Made by a program: the position numbers and the translations under genes. This document shows positions 35,358-44,030 of a DNA stretch of 64,000 bases, in pieces. Position 1 is the stretch's first letter. Each line of letters opens with the position of its first letter. The notes below the pieces were generated by a model. That model did not search any database, was not told the DNA's origin, and saw only the letters and a list, made by a program, of their open reading frames with translations. Source of the DNA: Bacillota bacterium (GTDB lineage: Bacteria > Bacillota > Clostridia > Lachnospirales > Lachnospiraceae); the NCBI GenBank assembly GCA_023391695.1, contig JAEWAK010000073.1, positions 111,544 through 175,543 on the forward strand. The letters run 5' to 3'.

Positions 35358-38006
35358 GTGAAAAAGATTGTATTAATTGATGGCCATAGTATATTAAATC
35401 GTGCATTTTATGCAATACCGGACCTTACGAATTCGGAAGGGATTCATACCAATGCCATATTAGGTTTCTTAAATATTATGTTTAAAATCTTGGATGAGGA
35501 AAAACCGGAGTATCTGGCGGTCGCATTTGATGTCCATCAGCCTACCTTCCGCCATAAAATGTTTGAACAGTATAAAGGTACCAGAAAGTCCATGCCGGAA
35601 GAACTGCATCAGCAGGTTCCTATTATGAAAGAAGTTCTTAATGCAATGGGAATCACCATAATGGAAAAGCCGGGATTTGAGGCGGATGATGTACTAGGCA
35701 CCATAGCAAAAACCTGTGAGCAGGATGGCTGCCAGGTATCTTTGGTATCCGGCGACCGGGATCTACTCCAGCTTGCCAGCGATCATATTAAAATACGGAT
35801 ACCGAAAACCAAAAAGGGCGGAACGGAAATCGAAAATTATAATACACAGGACGTAATTGAAACCTATGGCGTTACCCCCGAACAGTTTATTGACTTAAAA
35901 GGCCTTATGGGGGACACTTCGGATAATATACCGGGAGTTCCGGGAATAGGGGAAAAAACGGCGTCCAAAATCATATCCGCCTATGGTTCCATTGAGAATG
36001 CTTACGAACATCTTGAAGAAATCGGCCCTGCCAAGGCTAAGGAAGCTCTGAAAAACAATCATGAACTGGCAGTACTAAGCAAAGCACTGGCTACCATTAA
36101 AACGGACTGTGACATTGACTTTCACATAAAGGATGCCATAATCGGCAATTTATATAATGAAGGTGCTTATTCCTGCTTTAAAAAACTGGAATTTAAAAGC
36201 CTCCTGAACCGTTTCCAATTGGAAGTAACCCACTATGAAGACGTGGAAGGTTATTTTCAGGTGATCTCAGATCTGGAACAGGCGGAAACCGTATTTAATA
36301 AACTGTTAAAAAATGCGGATAGTCAGACCGTAGCCGGTATCCAGTTTATAACGGCGGAAGATAAAGTTTTGGGCCTGGCCCTTACCTTTGGTGATAAGGA
36401 TATTTATTTTATCCGGGTGGAAGGTTTTATTACGGAAGAATATCTGAAAGATAAAGTCAGTGAACTGTTAAAAACAGACGTTAATCTGGCTACTATTAAC
36501 CTGAAACCCCAGTTGGGATATATTGCTGCTACGGAAAAAAGCAGGGTGTTTGATGAAGGAATTGCAGCATATTTGCTTAATCCGCTGAATGATTCCTACC
36601 ATTATGATGATATTGCCAGGGATTATCTGAAGATGACCATACCTTCCATGAGTGACCTGTTTGGTAAAACTTCTATCCATGAATTAAACGGGGATAAGGA
36701 AAAGGAGTTTAAGAATTACTGCTGTTATCAGGGATATGTTGGTTTTAAAGCATATGAAAAGCTGGTTGAGGCCTTAAAGGCTTCGGACATGTATGAATTA
36801 TTCGTTTCCATTGAAATGCCCCTGGTTTATACCTTATATGATATGGAAGTCCGTGGAATACGCGTAAACCGGGATGCATTGAAGGAATATGGGGAAAAGC
36901 TTTCCGTCGGGATTGCGGATCTGGAAGCTAAGATTTATCAGCTGGTTGGTGAAGGATTTAACATTAATTCTCCCAAGCAGTTAGGGGTAATATTATTTGA
37001 TAAACTCCGTCTCCCCTTTGGCAAAAAGACCAAAACCGGGTATTCCACCTCGGCGGATATCCTGGATAAATTAGTGAATGAACATCCCGTTATCAGTTTG
37101 ATTTTAGAGTACAGGCAGGTTACCAAATTAAAGTCTACTTATGCGGACGGCCTGGCAGTCTATATCGGCAGGGATGAAAGAATTCACGGAAAATTCCATC
37201 AGACTATTGCGGCAACCGGCCGGATCAGCAGTACGGAACCGAATCTGCAGAACATTCCCATCCGTATGGAGTTGGGCCGGGAAATCAGGAAAGTTTTTAT
37301 ACCGGAAGAAGATTATATCTTTATTGATGCCGATTACTCCCAGATCGAACTCAGGGTTCTGGCACATATGTCAGGGGATGAAAGATTAATTGCCGCATAC
37401 AAGGAAGCACAGGATATTCACCGTATTACGGCATCCCAGGTATTCCATACACCTCTTGATGAAGTTACGCCTTTGCAGAGAAGCAATGCCAAAGCTGTTA
37501 ATTTTGGTATTGTCTACGGTATCAGTTCTTTCGGCCTTGGCCAGGGCCTTAATATATCCAGAAAGGAAGCGGAAGATTATATCAGCCGCTATTTTGAAAC
37601 CTACCCGAAGGTAAAGAGGTACCTGGACGATCTGGTTATAAACGGCAAATCTGACGGTTATGTCACTACCCTGTTTGGCAGGAGAAGGCCCATACCGGAA
37701 TTACATTCCTCAAACTTCATGCAGCGTTCCTTCGGGGAAAGAGTTGCCATGAATTCACCCATCCAGGGTACGGCAGCCGATATCATTAAAATAGCCATGA
37801 TCCGGGTAAATGACCGGTTAAAGGATTTAAAACTCCGTTCCAGACTCATACTTCAGGTACATGACGAATTATTAATTGAAGCACATAAGGATGAGATGGA
37901 GGAGGTAAGTGCCATTTTAAATGAAGAGATGCAGAAAGCGGCCAGTATGAGTATTCCGTTGGAGGTTGACGTAAAAACAGGCATGAACTGGTACGAAGCC
38001 AAGTAA
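35358..38006 (+). CDS. polA: DNA polymerase I
   Basis: An 882-residue family A polymerase. The N-terminal 5'-3' exonuclease (about 1-290) has LIDGHSILNRAFYA, FEADDVLGTIA, SGDRDLLQL and GDTSDNIPGVPGIGEKTA. The middle region corresponds to the 3'-5' exonuclease fold but lacks the DxE and other metal ligands (GIQFITAEDKVLGLAL), so proofreading is probably absent, as in Bacillus Pol I. The polymerase has motif A DADYSQIELRVLAHMSGD, motif B RSNAKAVNFGIVYG and motif C LQVHDELL. I prefer GTG 35358 because GGGTG lies eight bases upstream; ATG 35346 and the frame back to 35313 run through the repeat hairpin. Confidence 0.96.
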   Translation: MKKIVLIDGHSILNRAFYAIPDLTNSEGIHTNAILGFLNIMFKILDEEKPEYLAVAFDVHQPTFRHKMFEQYKGTRKSMPEELHQQVPIMKEVLNAMGITIMEKPGFEADDVLGTIAKTCEQDGCQVSLVSGDRDLLQLASDHIKIRIPKTKKGGTEIENYNTQDVIETYGVTPEQFIDLKGLMGDTSDNIPGVPGIGEKTASKIISAYGSIENAYEHLEEIGPAKAKEALKNNHELAVLSKALATIKTDCDIDFHIKDAIIGNLYNEGAYSCFKKLEFKSLLNRFQLEVTHYEDVEGYFQVISDLEQAETVFNKLLKNADSQTVAGIQFITAEDKVLGLALTFGDKDIYFIRVEGFITEEYLKDKVSELLKTDVNLATINLKPQLGYIAATEKSRVFDEGIAAYLLNPLNDSYHYDDIARDYLKMTIPSMSDLFGKTSIHELNGDKEKEFKNYCCYQGYVGFKAYEKLVEALKASDMYELFVSIEMPLVYTLYDMEVRGIRVNRDALKEYGEKLSVGIADLEAKIYQLVGEGFNINSPKQLGVILFDKLRLPFGKKTKTGYSTSADILDKLVNEHPVISLILEYRQVTKLKSTYADGLAVYIGRDERIHGKFHQTIAATGRISSTEPNLQNIPIRMELGREIRKVFIPEEDYIFIDADYSQIELRVLAHMSGDERLIAAYKEAQDIHRITASQVFHTPLDEVTPLQRSNAKAVNFGIVYGISSFGLGQGLNISRKEAEDYISRYFETYPKVKRYLDDLVINGKSDGYVTTLFGRRRPIPELHSSNFMQRSFGERVAMNSPIQGTAADIIKIAMIRVNDRLKDLKLRSRLILQVHDELLIEAHKDEMEEVSAILNEEMQKAASMSIPLEVDVKTGMNWYEAK

Positions 38007-38027
38007 ATATCCTTTCAGGAAACGGAA

Positions 38028-38138
38028 GGTTGAAAGAAAATATAATAAAGAAAAGGAATGCCACATACAGATTCTTTCAACCATTTTTATTTAGGGCAGT
38101 ACCGCAGAATTGTCTGCGGTATGCAATGGGTGTAAATT
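38028..38138 (+). repeat. Family A leader element, copy 2 (before coaE)
   Basis: H1: GGTTGAAAGAA (38028-38038) with TTCTTTCAACC (38072-38082), loop holding GGAATGCCAC. H2 is missing, but its trailing CATTTTTAT remains. H3: ACCGCAGA-ATTG-TCTGCGGT (38101-38120), again framed by GGCAGT and ATGCAATGGGTGTAAA. Compared with copy 1, four stem positions differ and each change is matched on the other arm. Element starts 22 bases after the polA stop and ends at the coaE ATG. Confidence 0.8.
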
Positions 38139-38726
38139 ATGAAAGTAATTGGTATAACAGGCGGAGTCGGCAGCGGTAAATCCCTGATAGCAGAGATTAT
38201 GGAACAGGATTATAATGCCTTTCTTATCAATATGGATCAGATAGCCCATATGCTTATGGAAAAAGGAAATATATCGTATCAGCTGATCGTAGAATTTTTC
38301 GGGCAGGATATTTTAGGACCTTCCGGTGAAATAAACCGGGGGGCGCTGGGAAATATCGTATACCAGGATGAGGAGAAACTTTTAAAATTAAATTCATTTA
38401 CCCATCCCTATGTCATAGATTATGTAAAAAAAGTAATCGAAGAGAAAAGACGGGAAAGAAAAAAATTGATCTGTGTGGAAACCGCATTGCCCATTCAGGC
38501 CGAACTGAAAGATTTCTGCGATGCAATTTGGTATGTATCTGCTCCGGAAGCGATCCGGAGAGACCGGCTTAAGCAGGCGAGAAACTATGAAGAAGAAAAA
38601 ATAGACCGGATATTCCGGAATCAGATCAGCGATGAGGAATACCGCAAAGCCAGCACTCATATTTTAATCAATGATTGCACCAGGGAAAAAATAATGGAGC
38701 AAATTGAAGTTTTACTGGAGAAATAA
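38139..38726 (+). CDS. coaE: Dephospho-CoA kinase
   Basis: CoaE phosphorylates dephospho-CoA, the last step of coenzyme A synthesis. The 195-residue protein has the P-loop ITGGVGSGKSLIAEIM (residues 5-20), the substrate-binding DQIAHMLM region, LNSFTHPYVIDYVKKVI and the lid LKQARNYEEEKIDRIFRNQ. The polA-coaE order is common in Firmicutes. ATG 38139 lies eight bases after GGGTG of the family A element. Confidence 0.95.
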   Translation: MKVIGITGGVGSGKSLIAEIMEQDYNAFLINMDQIAHMLMEKGNISYQLIVEFFGQDILGPSGEINRGALGNIVYQDEEKLLKLNSFTHPYVIDYVKKVIEEKRRERKKLICVETALPIQAELKDFCDAIWYVSAPEAIRRDRLKQARNYEEEKIDRIFRNQISDEEYRKASTHILINDCTREKIMEQIEVLLEK

Positions 38727-38739
38727 ATAAAGTTATAAT

Positions 38740-38925
38740 ATAATGAAAGCGGAACGAGGAATTGCAAGTGGACTTGCAAATTCCGACTGGAGCAACCAGA
38801 TCATGAACAAGCTTTTCGTTCATGATATAATGAAAGCGGAACGAGGAATTGCAGGCTTGCCTGCAATTTCCGGAACAACAAGATCATGAACTGTCATAGT
38901 GCGGTGACAGGTTCATTGCTAATAT
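38740..38925 (+). repeat. Family D direct repeat (two 87-base units)
   Basis: An identical 27-base block (starting ATAATGAAAGCGGAACGAGG) occurs at 38740 and 38827. Each copy then forms two hairpins. Unit 1: GGAATTGCAAG-TGGA-CTTGCAAATTCC and ATCATGAAC/GTTCATGAT. Unit 2: GGAATTGCAGG-CTTG-CCTGCAATTTCC and ATCATGAAC with a TGTCA/TGACA stem inside. Each unit opens with TATAAT, which could act as a -10 box. The array fills the gap between coaE and the FtsA-like gene. Confidence 0.75.
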
Positions 38926-38954
38926 TTTAGACATACGTTGTGGGGGATTTTGTT

Positions 38955-41156
38955 ATGGAAAACAAAAGATATCCGGAGCATTTGGTATTTGGATTGGACA
39001 TCGGAACCAGAAGTATTGTTGGAACGGTAGGCTACAAAGAAAATAATCATAATTTTATCGTGGTCGCCCAATGTGTCAGGGAACATGAGACTCGTGCCAT
39101 GATGGACGGTCAGATACATGATATTCTGAAAGTATCCGAGACGATTCAGGAAGTGAAGAGAGAATTAGAGGCACAGATTGGAAGACAGCTTACCGACGTA
39201 TGTATTGCAGCAGCCGGGCGGGTACTTAAAACAGTTACGGTAAATGCGGAATATGAATTCCCGAGTGAAACAAGCTTAAGTGAAGAACATATCCATTCCC
39301 TGGAGCTGATCGGGGTGGAAAAGGCTTATGACACCCTCAGGGAAGAAGTAAAAGAAGATAAGATTAACTTTTATTGTGTGGGCTATTCCGTTATCCGGTA
39401 TTATTTAAACGGCTATACCATGGTTAAGCTGGAAGGACATAAGGCAAATAAAATCGGCACTGAATTGCTGGCTACCTTTCTGCCGGATGAAGTGATTGAC
39501 GGCCTGTACACAGCTGTAGAACGGGCCGGTCTTCAGGTTGCCAATCTGACCTTGGAGCCTATTGCTGCCATTAATGTAGCAATCCCTGAAAAGTTCAGGC
39601 TGTTAAATATAGCAATGATTGATGTCGGTGCCGGAACTTCGGATATTTCCATTACAAAAGACGGAAGTATAATCGCTTACGGCATGATTCCTTCTGCTGG
39701 GGATGAAATAACCGAAGCCATAGTACAGAAATACCTGGTGGAATTTAAAACTGCGGAAGTCATGAAACTGGCATGTTTAAAAAAGAAGAAAGTTACCTAT
39801 AAGGATATTATGGGGATCAGCCATAAAGTCACTACGGAGGAAATAATTGAAGCAGTTTCTGAGGCTGTACATAAAATAACACAAAGTGTGGCGGAAAAAA
39901 TAATCGAATTAAATGGGGGAAAATCCGTTAGTGCCGTTTTTGTGGTTGGCGGAGGGGGTAAAATACCGGGATTCGTAACCAGCCTGGCCGAATATTTAAA
40001 TCTGGCAAAAGACCGTGTCGCCCTGCGTGGTGAAGAAGTGTTAGGAGAGGTTACCTTTTTGCAGGAAAATATTAAGAAGGATCCTTTACTGGTTACACCC
40101 ATCGGCATATGCCTGAATTTTTATGACCAGACCAATAATTTTATCTTTGTCAATGTAAACGGTGAACGGGTAAAATTGTATGATAATAATAAACTGACCA
40201 TAGTGGATGCGGCCATTCAGGTAGGTTTCCCCAATGAAAAGCTGTTTCCGAGAAGAGGAAAGGCAATTAATTACACCTTAAACGGCAATAAGCGGTTAGT
40301 CCGGGGGGAACTCGGGGAGGCTGCTGTTGTTAAATTAAACGGGGAACTGGTGGGGCTCAGCCATAGTATCGCACAGAATGATAAAATTGAGATAATTGAA
40401 TCCACCGTAGGGGAAGATGCTGTTTTTGAAGTAAGACAGCTGCCTGAATACAACGGAACCATTTCGTTCATTGTCAACGGCCAAAGTATTATATGTCCTA
40501 AATTTGCTATGGCTGACTCCAGGCTGGTATCCGAATTCTATAATATACAGGATGGGGAGGAAATCCAGATCCTCAATTATTATACCCTTGAACAGGTACT
40601 GGAATTTATGGACATTGAATTTAAGGGCACCATATACGTAAATAATATGCCGGCCAAAATGGATGAAAAAGTTTATGAGAATTTTACTATCCAATGTGAA
40701 TTAAAGGGCAGCGTGTCCAAGAAAAACGGATATGGAGCAGAAGCTGAGTATGGTTATGCGGAAGAAGATGCTTACGAAGAAGAGGATGCTTACGCAGAAG
40801 AAGATGTTTACGAAGAAGATACATACGAAGAAGAATATGCCTACGCAGAAGAAGCCGGCATTTCTCTGAAAACAGCTGATGTTTACGAAAAAATAAAACC
40901 GGGGAATACCCGGAACCAGAAATTATCAGAATCCGTTAATGGTGAAAATAAAGATTTATATGTAATCATTAATAAGGAACCTGTAAAACTGTCAGGTAAA
41001 AGTAAATATATTTTTGTTGATATCTTTGATTTCTATCCTTTTGATCTTAAAAAGGTCGGAGGATCCGAACTGGTAGTTACATTGAACGGAGAAAAAGCTG
41101 ATTTTACCATGCCTTTACAGGAGAAGGATATTATTGAATTGTATTGGAAGAATTAA
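38955..41156 (+). CDS. FtsA/actin-like ATPase domain protein with acidic repeat region
   Basis: A 733-residue protein. The N-terminal 380 residues form an FtsA/PilM-like actin fold: phosphate 1 loop FGLDIGTRSIVGTVGY, FtsA-type 1C insertion (YCVGYSVIRYYLNGYTMVKL), phosphate 2 IDVGAGTSDISIT and adenosine motif VFVVGGGGKIPGF. The rest has repeated small beta domains (residues about 400-590 and 650-733, such as VNGERVKLYDNNKLTIVDAA) and, between them at about 595-635, acidic Tyr repeats (YAEEDAYEEEDAY). It lacks an obvious C-terminal FtsZ-binding or membrane helix, so it is not simply FtsA. Function unknown. ATG 38955 follows GGGGGA. Confidence 0.8.
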   Translation: MENKRYPEHLVFGLDIGTRSIVGTVGYKENNHNFIVVAQCVREHETRAMMDGQIHDILKVSETIQEVKRELEAQIGRQLTDVCIAAAGRVLKTVTVNAEYEFPSETSLSEEHIHSLELIGVEKAYDTLREEVKEDKINFYCVGYSVIRYYLNGYTMVKLEGHKANKIGTELLATFLPDEVIDGLYTAVERAGLQVANLTLEPIAAINVAIPEKFRLLNIAMIDVGAGTSDISITKDGSIIAYGMIPSAGDEITEAIVQKYLVEFKTAEVMKLACLKKKKVTYKDIMGISHKVTTEEIIEAVSEAVHKITQSVAEKIIELNGGKSVSAVFVVGGGGKIPGFVTSLAEYLNLAKDRVALRGEEVLGEVTFLQENIKKDPLLVTPIGICLNFYDQTNNFIFVNVNGERVKLYDNNKLTIVDAAIQVGFPNEKLFPRRGKAINYTLNGNKRLVRGELGEAAVVKLNGELVGLSHSIAQNDKIEIIESTVGEDAVFEVRQLPEYNGTISFIVNGQSIICPKFAMADSRLVSEFYNIQDGEEIQILNYYTLEQVLEFMDIEFKGTIYVNNMPAKMDEKVYENFTIQCELKGSVSKKNGYGAEAEYGYAEEDAYEEEDAYAEEDVYEEDTYEEEYAYAEEAGISLKTADVYEKIKPGNTRNQKLSESVNGENKDLYVIINKEPVKLSGKSKYIFVDIFDFYPFDLKKVGGSELVVTLNGEKADFTMPLQEKDIIELYWKN

Positions 41157-41164
41157 TTATATTG

Positions 41165-41193
41165 TTGACAAACCCCCCGGAATAGGGGATACT
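41165..41193 (+). promoter_or_regulatory. Sigma-A-like promoter before the walJ-type gene
   Basis: TTGACA (41165-41170), 17-base spacer, GATACT (41188-41193). The spacer contains CCCC/GGGG arms and a TTTTTCATG/CATGAAAAA stem-loop follows, before the RBS AAAGGAG. It suggests a new transcription unit for the MBL hydrolase, ACT and UPF0210 genes. Confidence 0.6.
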
Positions 41194-41246
41194 TTTTCAT
41201 GATGAAGACATGAAAAAAGGTGAAAAACAGGTCAAAGGAGTAACTT

Positions 41247-42044
41247 ATGAAATTATGCAGTATAGCAAGCGGCAGCAGTGGGAATTGTACCTTTGTAGGC
41301 AGTGAATGCACCAAGCTTTTAGTGGATGCAGGACTCAGCGGTAAAAAGATAGAAAATGGTTTAAACTGCATAGAGGTCTCACCGGAAGATATACAAGGTA
41401 TCCTGATTACCCATGAACATGCGGATCATATCCAAGGCCTGGGAGTACTTGCAAGACGGTACCATACCCCTATCTACGGTACTGCGGAAACCATCAATTC
41501 CATACTTAGAATCAGCAGTATCGGACGTATTCCGGAAGAATTACTGCATTATGTGTTGCCGGATAAGGCATTTCAGATTAACGACATTACGGTGGAGCCT
41601 TTTTCAACTTCCCATGATGCCTCCAATCCGGTCTGCTATACGTTTCAGGCAGACGGGCATAAAATCGGAATGGCAACGGATTTAGGCAAATACGATGATT
41701 ATATCATATCAAAATTAACCGGTTCCGAAATTCTTTTACTGGAAGCAAACCATGATGTAAATATGCTTATGGTAGGCGGTTATCCTTATTATTTAAAGCA
41801 GAGGATCTTAGGGGACAGAGGCCATCTGTCCAATGAAAATTCTGCCAGGTTAATCTGCAGGCTTCTTCATGAAAAATTAAAGTATATAACTCTGGCCCAT
41901 TTAAGCCAGGAAAATAACTACGAAGAGTTGGCCTATGAGACAGTCAGGGTGGAATTAAGCCAGTGTATTGACGACCGTACTTCAGGAACCATATTAAGTG
42001 TGGCAAAAAGGGATATGGTATCTGAAATGCTGTCAACCATTTAA
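41247..42044 (+). CDS. walJ: Metallo-beta-lactamase-fold hydrolase, WalJ/YycJ type
   Basis: A 265-residue MBL-fold protein. The metal-binding motif THEHADHIQGLGVLAR and the opening KLCSIASGSSGNCTFVGSEC are those of YycJ/WalJ exonuclease-like proteins; further ligands are in FSTSHDASNPVCYTF, ATDLG, EANHD and HLSQENN. WalJ is linked to cell-wall signalling and DNA repair in Firmicutes, but here it is not next to walRK. RBS AAAGGAG precedes the ATG. Confidence 0.88.
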   Translation: MKLCSIASGSSGNCTFVGSECTKLLVDAGLSGKKIENGLNCIEVSPEDIQGILITHEHADHIQGLGVLARRYHTPIYGTAETINSILRISSIGRIPEELLHYVLPDKAFQINDITVEPFSTSHDASNPVCYTFQADGHKIGMATDLGKYDDYIISKLTGSEILLLEANHDVNMLMVGGYPYYLKQRILGDRGHLSNENSARLICRLLHEKLKYITLAHLSQENNYEELAYETVRVELSQCIDDRTSGTILSVAKRDMVSEMLSTI

Positions 42045-42074
42045 ATTAAATATAACCAATTGGAGGACTTAAAT

Positions 42075-42347
42075 ATGAAAAAAACAATTATAACCGTTGT
42101 TGGTAAAGACAGTGTGGGAATTATCGCCAAGGTATGTACGTATCTGGCTAATAACAGGGTAAACATTCTGGATATTTCCCAAACCATTGTACAGGGGTAC
42201 TTTAATATGATGATGGTAGTGGATGCCAATGATGCACCAAAGAACTTTGAAGACCTTGCTTCGGAATTGGAACAGGTCGGGGAAGAAATCGGGGTTATAA
42301 TTAAAGCACAGCATGAGGATATATTTAATAAAATGCACCGTTTATAA
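42075..42347 (+). CDS. ACT domain regulatory protein (UPF0237 family)
   Basis: A 90-residue protein that is a single ACT domain: MKKTIITVVGKDSVGIIAKV, NRVNILDISQTIVQGYFNMM. Such proteins bind amino acids or similar small ligands; the specific ligand is unknown. ATG 42075 follows TTGGAGGA; an upstream in-frame ATG 42060 lacks an RBS. It is regularly paired with the UPF0210 gene, as here. Confidence 0.9.
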   Translation: MKKTIITVVGKDSVGIIAKVCTYLANNRVNILDISQTIVQGYFNMMMVVDANDAPKNFEDLASELEQVGEEIGVIIKAQHEDIFNKMHRL

Positions 42348-42406
42348 TAAATAATATAACGGCTGGCCAAGCCCATGACAAGTGAAAGGCATAGGTAATT
42401 AATACA

Positions 42407-43771
42407 ATGATAAACATACAGGAAGTAATTGAAACCAACAAAATGATAGAACAGGAAAACCTGGATGTCAGAACCATAACCTTAGGTATAAGCCTGTTAG
42501 ATTGTGCGGATAATAATTTAAAGGAAGTCAACAGAAAAATATATGATAAAATCACCACCGTGGCAAGAGATTTGGTAGCCACCGGCAAGGCGATCGAGCG
42601 GGAGTACGGAATTCCCATTGTCAATAAAAGAATATCGGTTACACCTATATCTTTAGTAGGAGCAGCCGCCTGTAAGTCCCCGGAGGATTACGTGACCATT
42701 GCACAGACTCTGGATCAAGCGGCCAAAACCGTGGGGGTTAATTTTATCGGGGGTTATTCCGCCCTGGTTTCCAAGGGCATGACCATCAGCGATGAGAATT
42801 TGATCAAATCCGTTCCCCAGGCCCTGGCCATTACGGAAAGGGTGTGCAGTTCGATCAACGTAGGTTCCACAAAGACAGGTATTGATATGGACGCGGTAAA
42901 ATTATTGGGTGAAATAATTTTACAGACTGCGGGACTAACGAAAGAAAAAGATTCCCTTGGCTGTGCCAAGCTGGTTGTATTTTGCAATGCGCCGGACGAT
43001 AATCCCTTTATGGCCGGAGCTTTCCATGGTATTACGGAAGGAGATTCCGTTATCAATGTCGGGGTCAGCGGCCCGGGTGTTGTAAAAACAGCATTGCAGC
43101 ATGTCAGGGGAGCTGATTTTGGCACCCTGTGTGAAACCATTAAAACGACTGCGTTTAAGATAACCAGAGTAGGCCAGTTGGTAGCGCAGGAAGCTTCCAG
43201 AAGATTAAACATACCCTTTGGAATCATTGATTTATCCCTGGCGCCTACACCTGCCGTGGGAGACAGCGTCGCTGAGATTTTTCAGGAAATCGGACTGGAA
43301 CATGCCGGTGCACCGGGGACGACAGCTGCCCTGGCACTTTTAAATGACCAGGTAAAGAAGGGCGGGGTAATGGCCTCCTCTTATGTGGGAGGGTTAAGCG
43401 GTGCTTTTATTCCGGTCAGTGAAGACCAGGGCATGATCAATGCGGTCCAGGCCGGAGCACTTACCTTAGAAAAACTGGAAGCCATGACCTGTGTATGTTC
43501 CGTAGGACTGGATATGATCGCAATTCCGGGTGACACGAAAGCTACCACCATATCCGGTATTATTGCCGATGAAATGGCAATAGGCATGATAAACCAGAAA
43601 ACTACGGCAGTCCGTTTAATACCTGTCATTGGCAAAAAAGTCGGAGATATGGTGGAATTTGGAGGTTTATTAGGTTATGCACCGGTTATGCCGGTAAATC
43701 CCTTCAGCTGTGATGCATTTATCAACCGGGGAGGAAGAATACCCGCTCCGATCCACAGTTTTAAGAATTAA
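42407..43771 (+). CDS. PFL family protein, UPF0210/DUF711
   Basis: A 454-residue protein of the DUF711/UPF0210 family: LDVRTITLGISLLDCADNNL, PISLVGAAACKSPEDYV, VNFIGGYSALVSKGM, GVSGPGVVKTALQHVRGADF and CDAFINRGGRIPAPIHSFKN are typical. The fold is related to pyruvate formate-lyase-type barrels, but no enzymatic reaction has been established. The ACT protein just upstream is its usual partner. The start ATG 42407 lacks a strong RBS. Confidence 0.9.
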   Translation: MINIQEVIETNKMIEQENLDVRTITLGISLLDCADNNLKEVNRKIYDKITTVARDLVATGKAIEREYGIPIVNKRISVTPISLVGAAACKSPEDYVTIAQTLDQAAKTVGVNFIGGYSALVSKGMTISDENLIKSVPQALAITERVCSSINVGSTKTGIDMDAVKLLGEIILQTAGLTKEKDSLGCAKLVVFCNAPDDNPFMAGAFHGITEGDSVINVGVSGPGVVKTALQHVRGADFGTLCETIKTTAFKITRVGQLVAQEASRRLNIPFGIIDLSLAPTPAVGDSVAEIFQEIGLEHAGAPGTTAALALLNDQVKKGGVMASSYVGGLSGAFIPVSEDQGMINAVQAGALTLEKLEAMTCVCSVGLDMIAIPGDTKATTISGIIADEMAIGMINQKTTAVRLIPVIGKKVGDMVEFGGLLGYAPVMPVNPFSCDAFINRGGRIPAPIHSFKN

Positions 43772-43774
43772 TTA

Positions 43775-44024
43775 CCTGATTAGTACGTGCGCTAAAGCGC
43801 ACAGATGGGAGTAAGTTGAAAAACCAAAAGCGGTTTTTTCAACATCCTGATTAGTATGTGCGCTAAAGCGCACAGATGGGAGTAAGTTGAAAAACCAAAA
43901 GCGGTTTTTTCAACATCCTGATTAGTATGTGCGCCCAAGCGCACAGATGGGAGTAAGTTGAAAAACCAAAAGCAGTTTTTTCAACATCCTGATTAGTACA
44001 TGCGCTAAAGCGCACAGATGGGAG
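43775..44024 (+). repeat. Family B tandem repeat, 71-base period, before pepD
   Basis: Units begin with CCTGATTAGTA at 43775, 43846, 43917 and 43988, an exact 71-base period (three full units and a partial fourth). Each unit has a hairpin GTGCGC-TAAA-GCGCAC (third copy loop CCAA), then ACAGATGGGAG, then a second hairpin with arms GTTGAAAAACC and GGTTTTTTCAAC. The fourth unit stops at GGGAG, which is the RBS of pepD six bases before its ATG. It starts three bases after the upstream stop codon. Confidence 0.9.
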
Positions 44025-44030
44025 TTTACA

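Noticed and set aside
43775..44024. CRISPR array
   Set aside because: The 71-base units are joined directly, with no unique spacers, and no cas genes are nearby. It is a simple tandem repeat.
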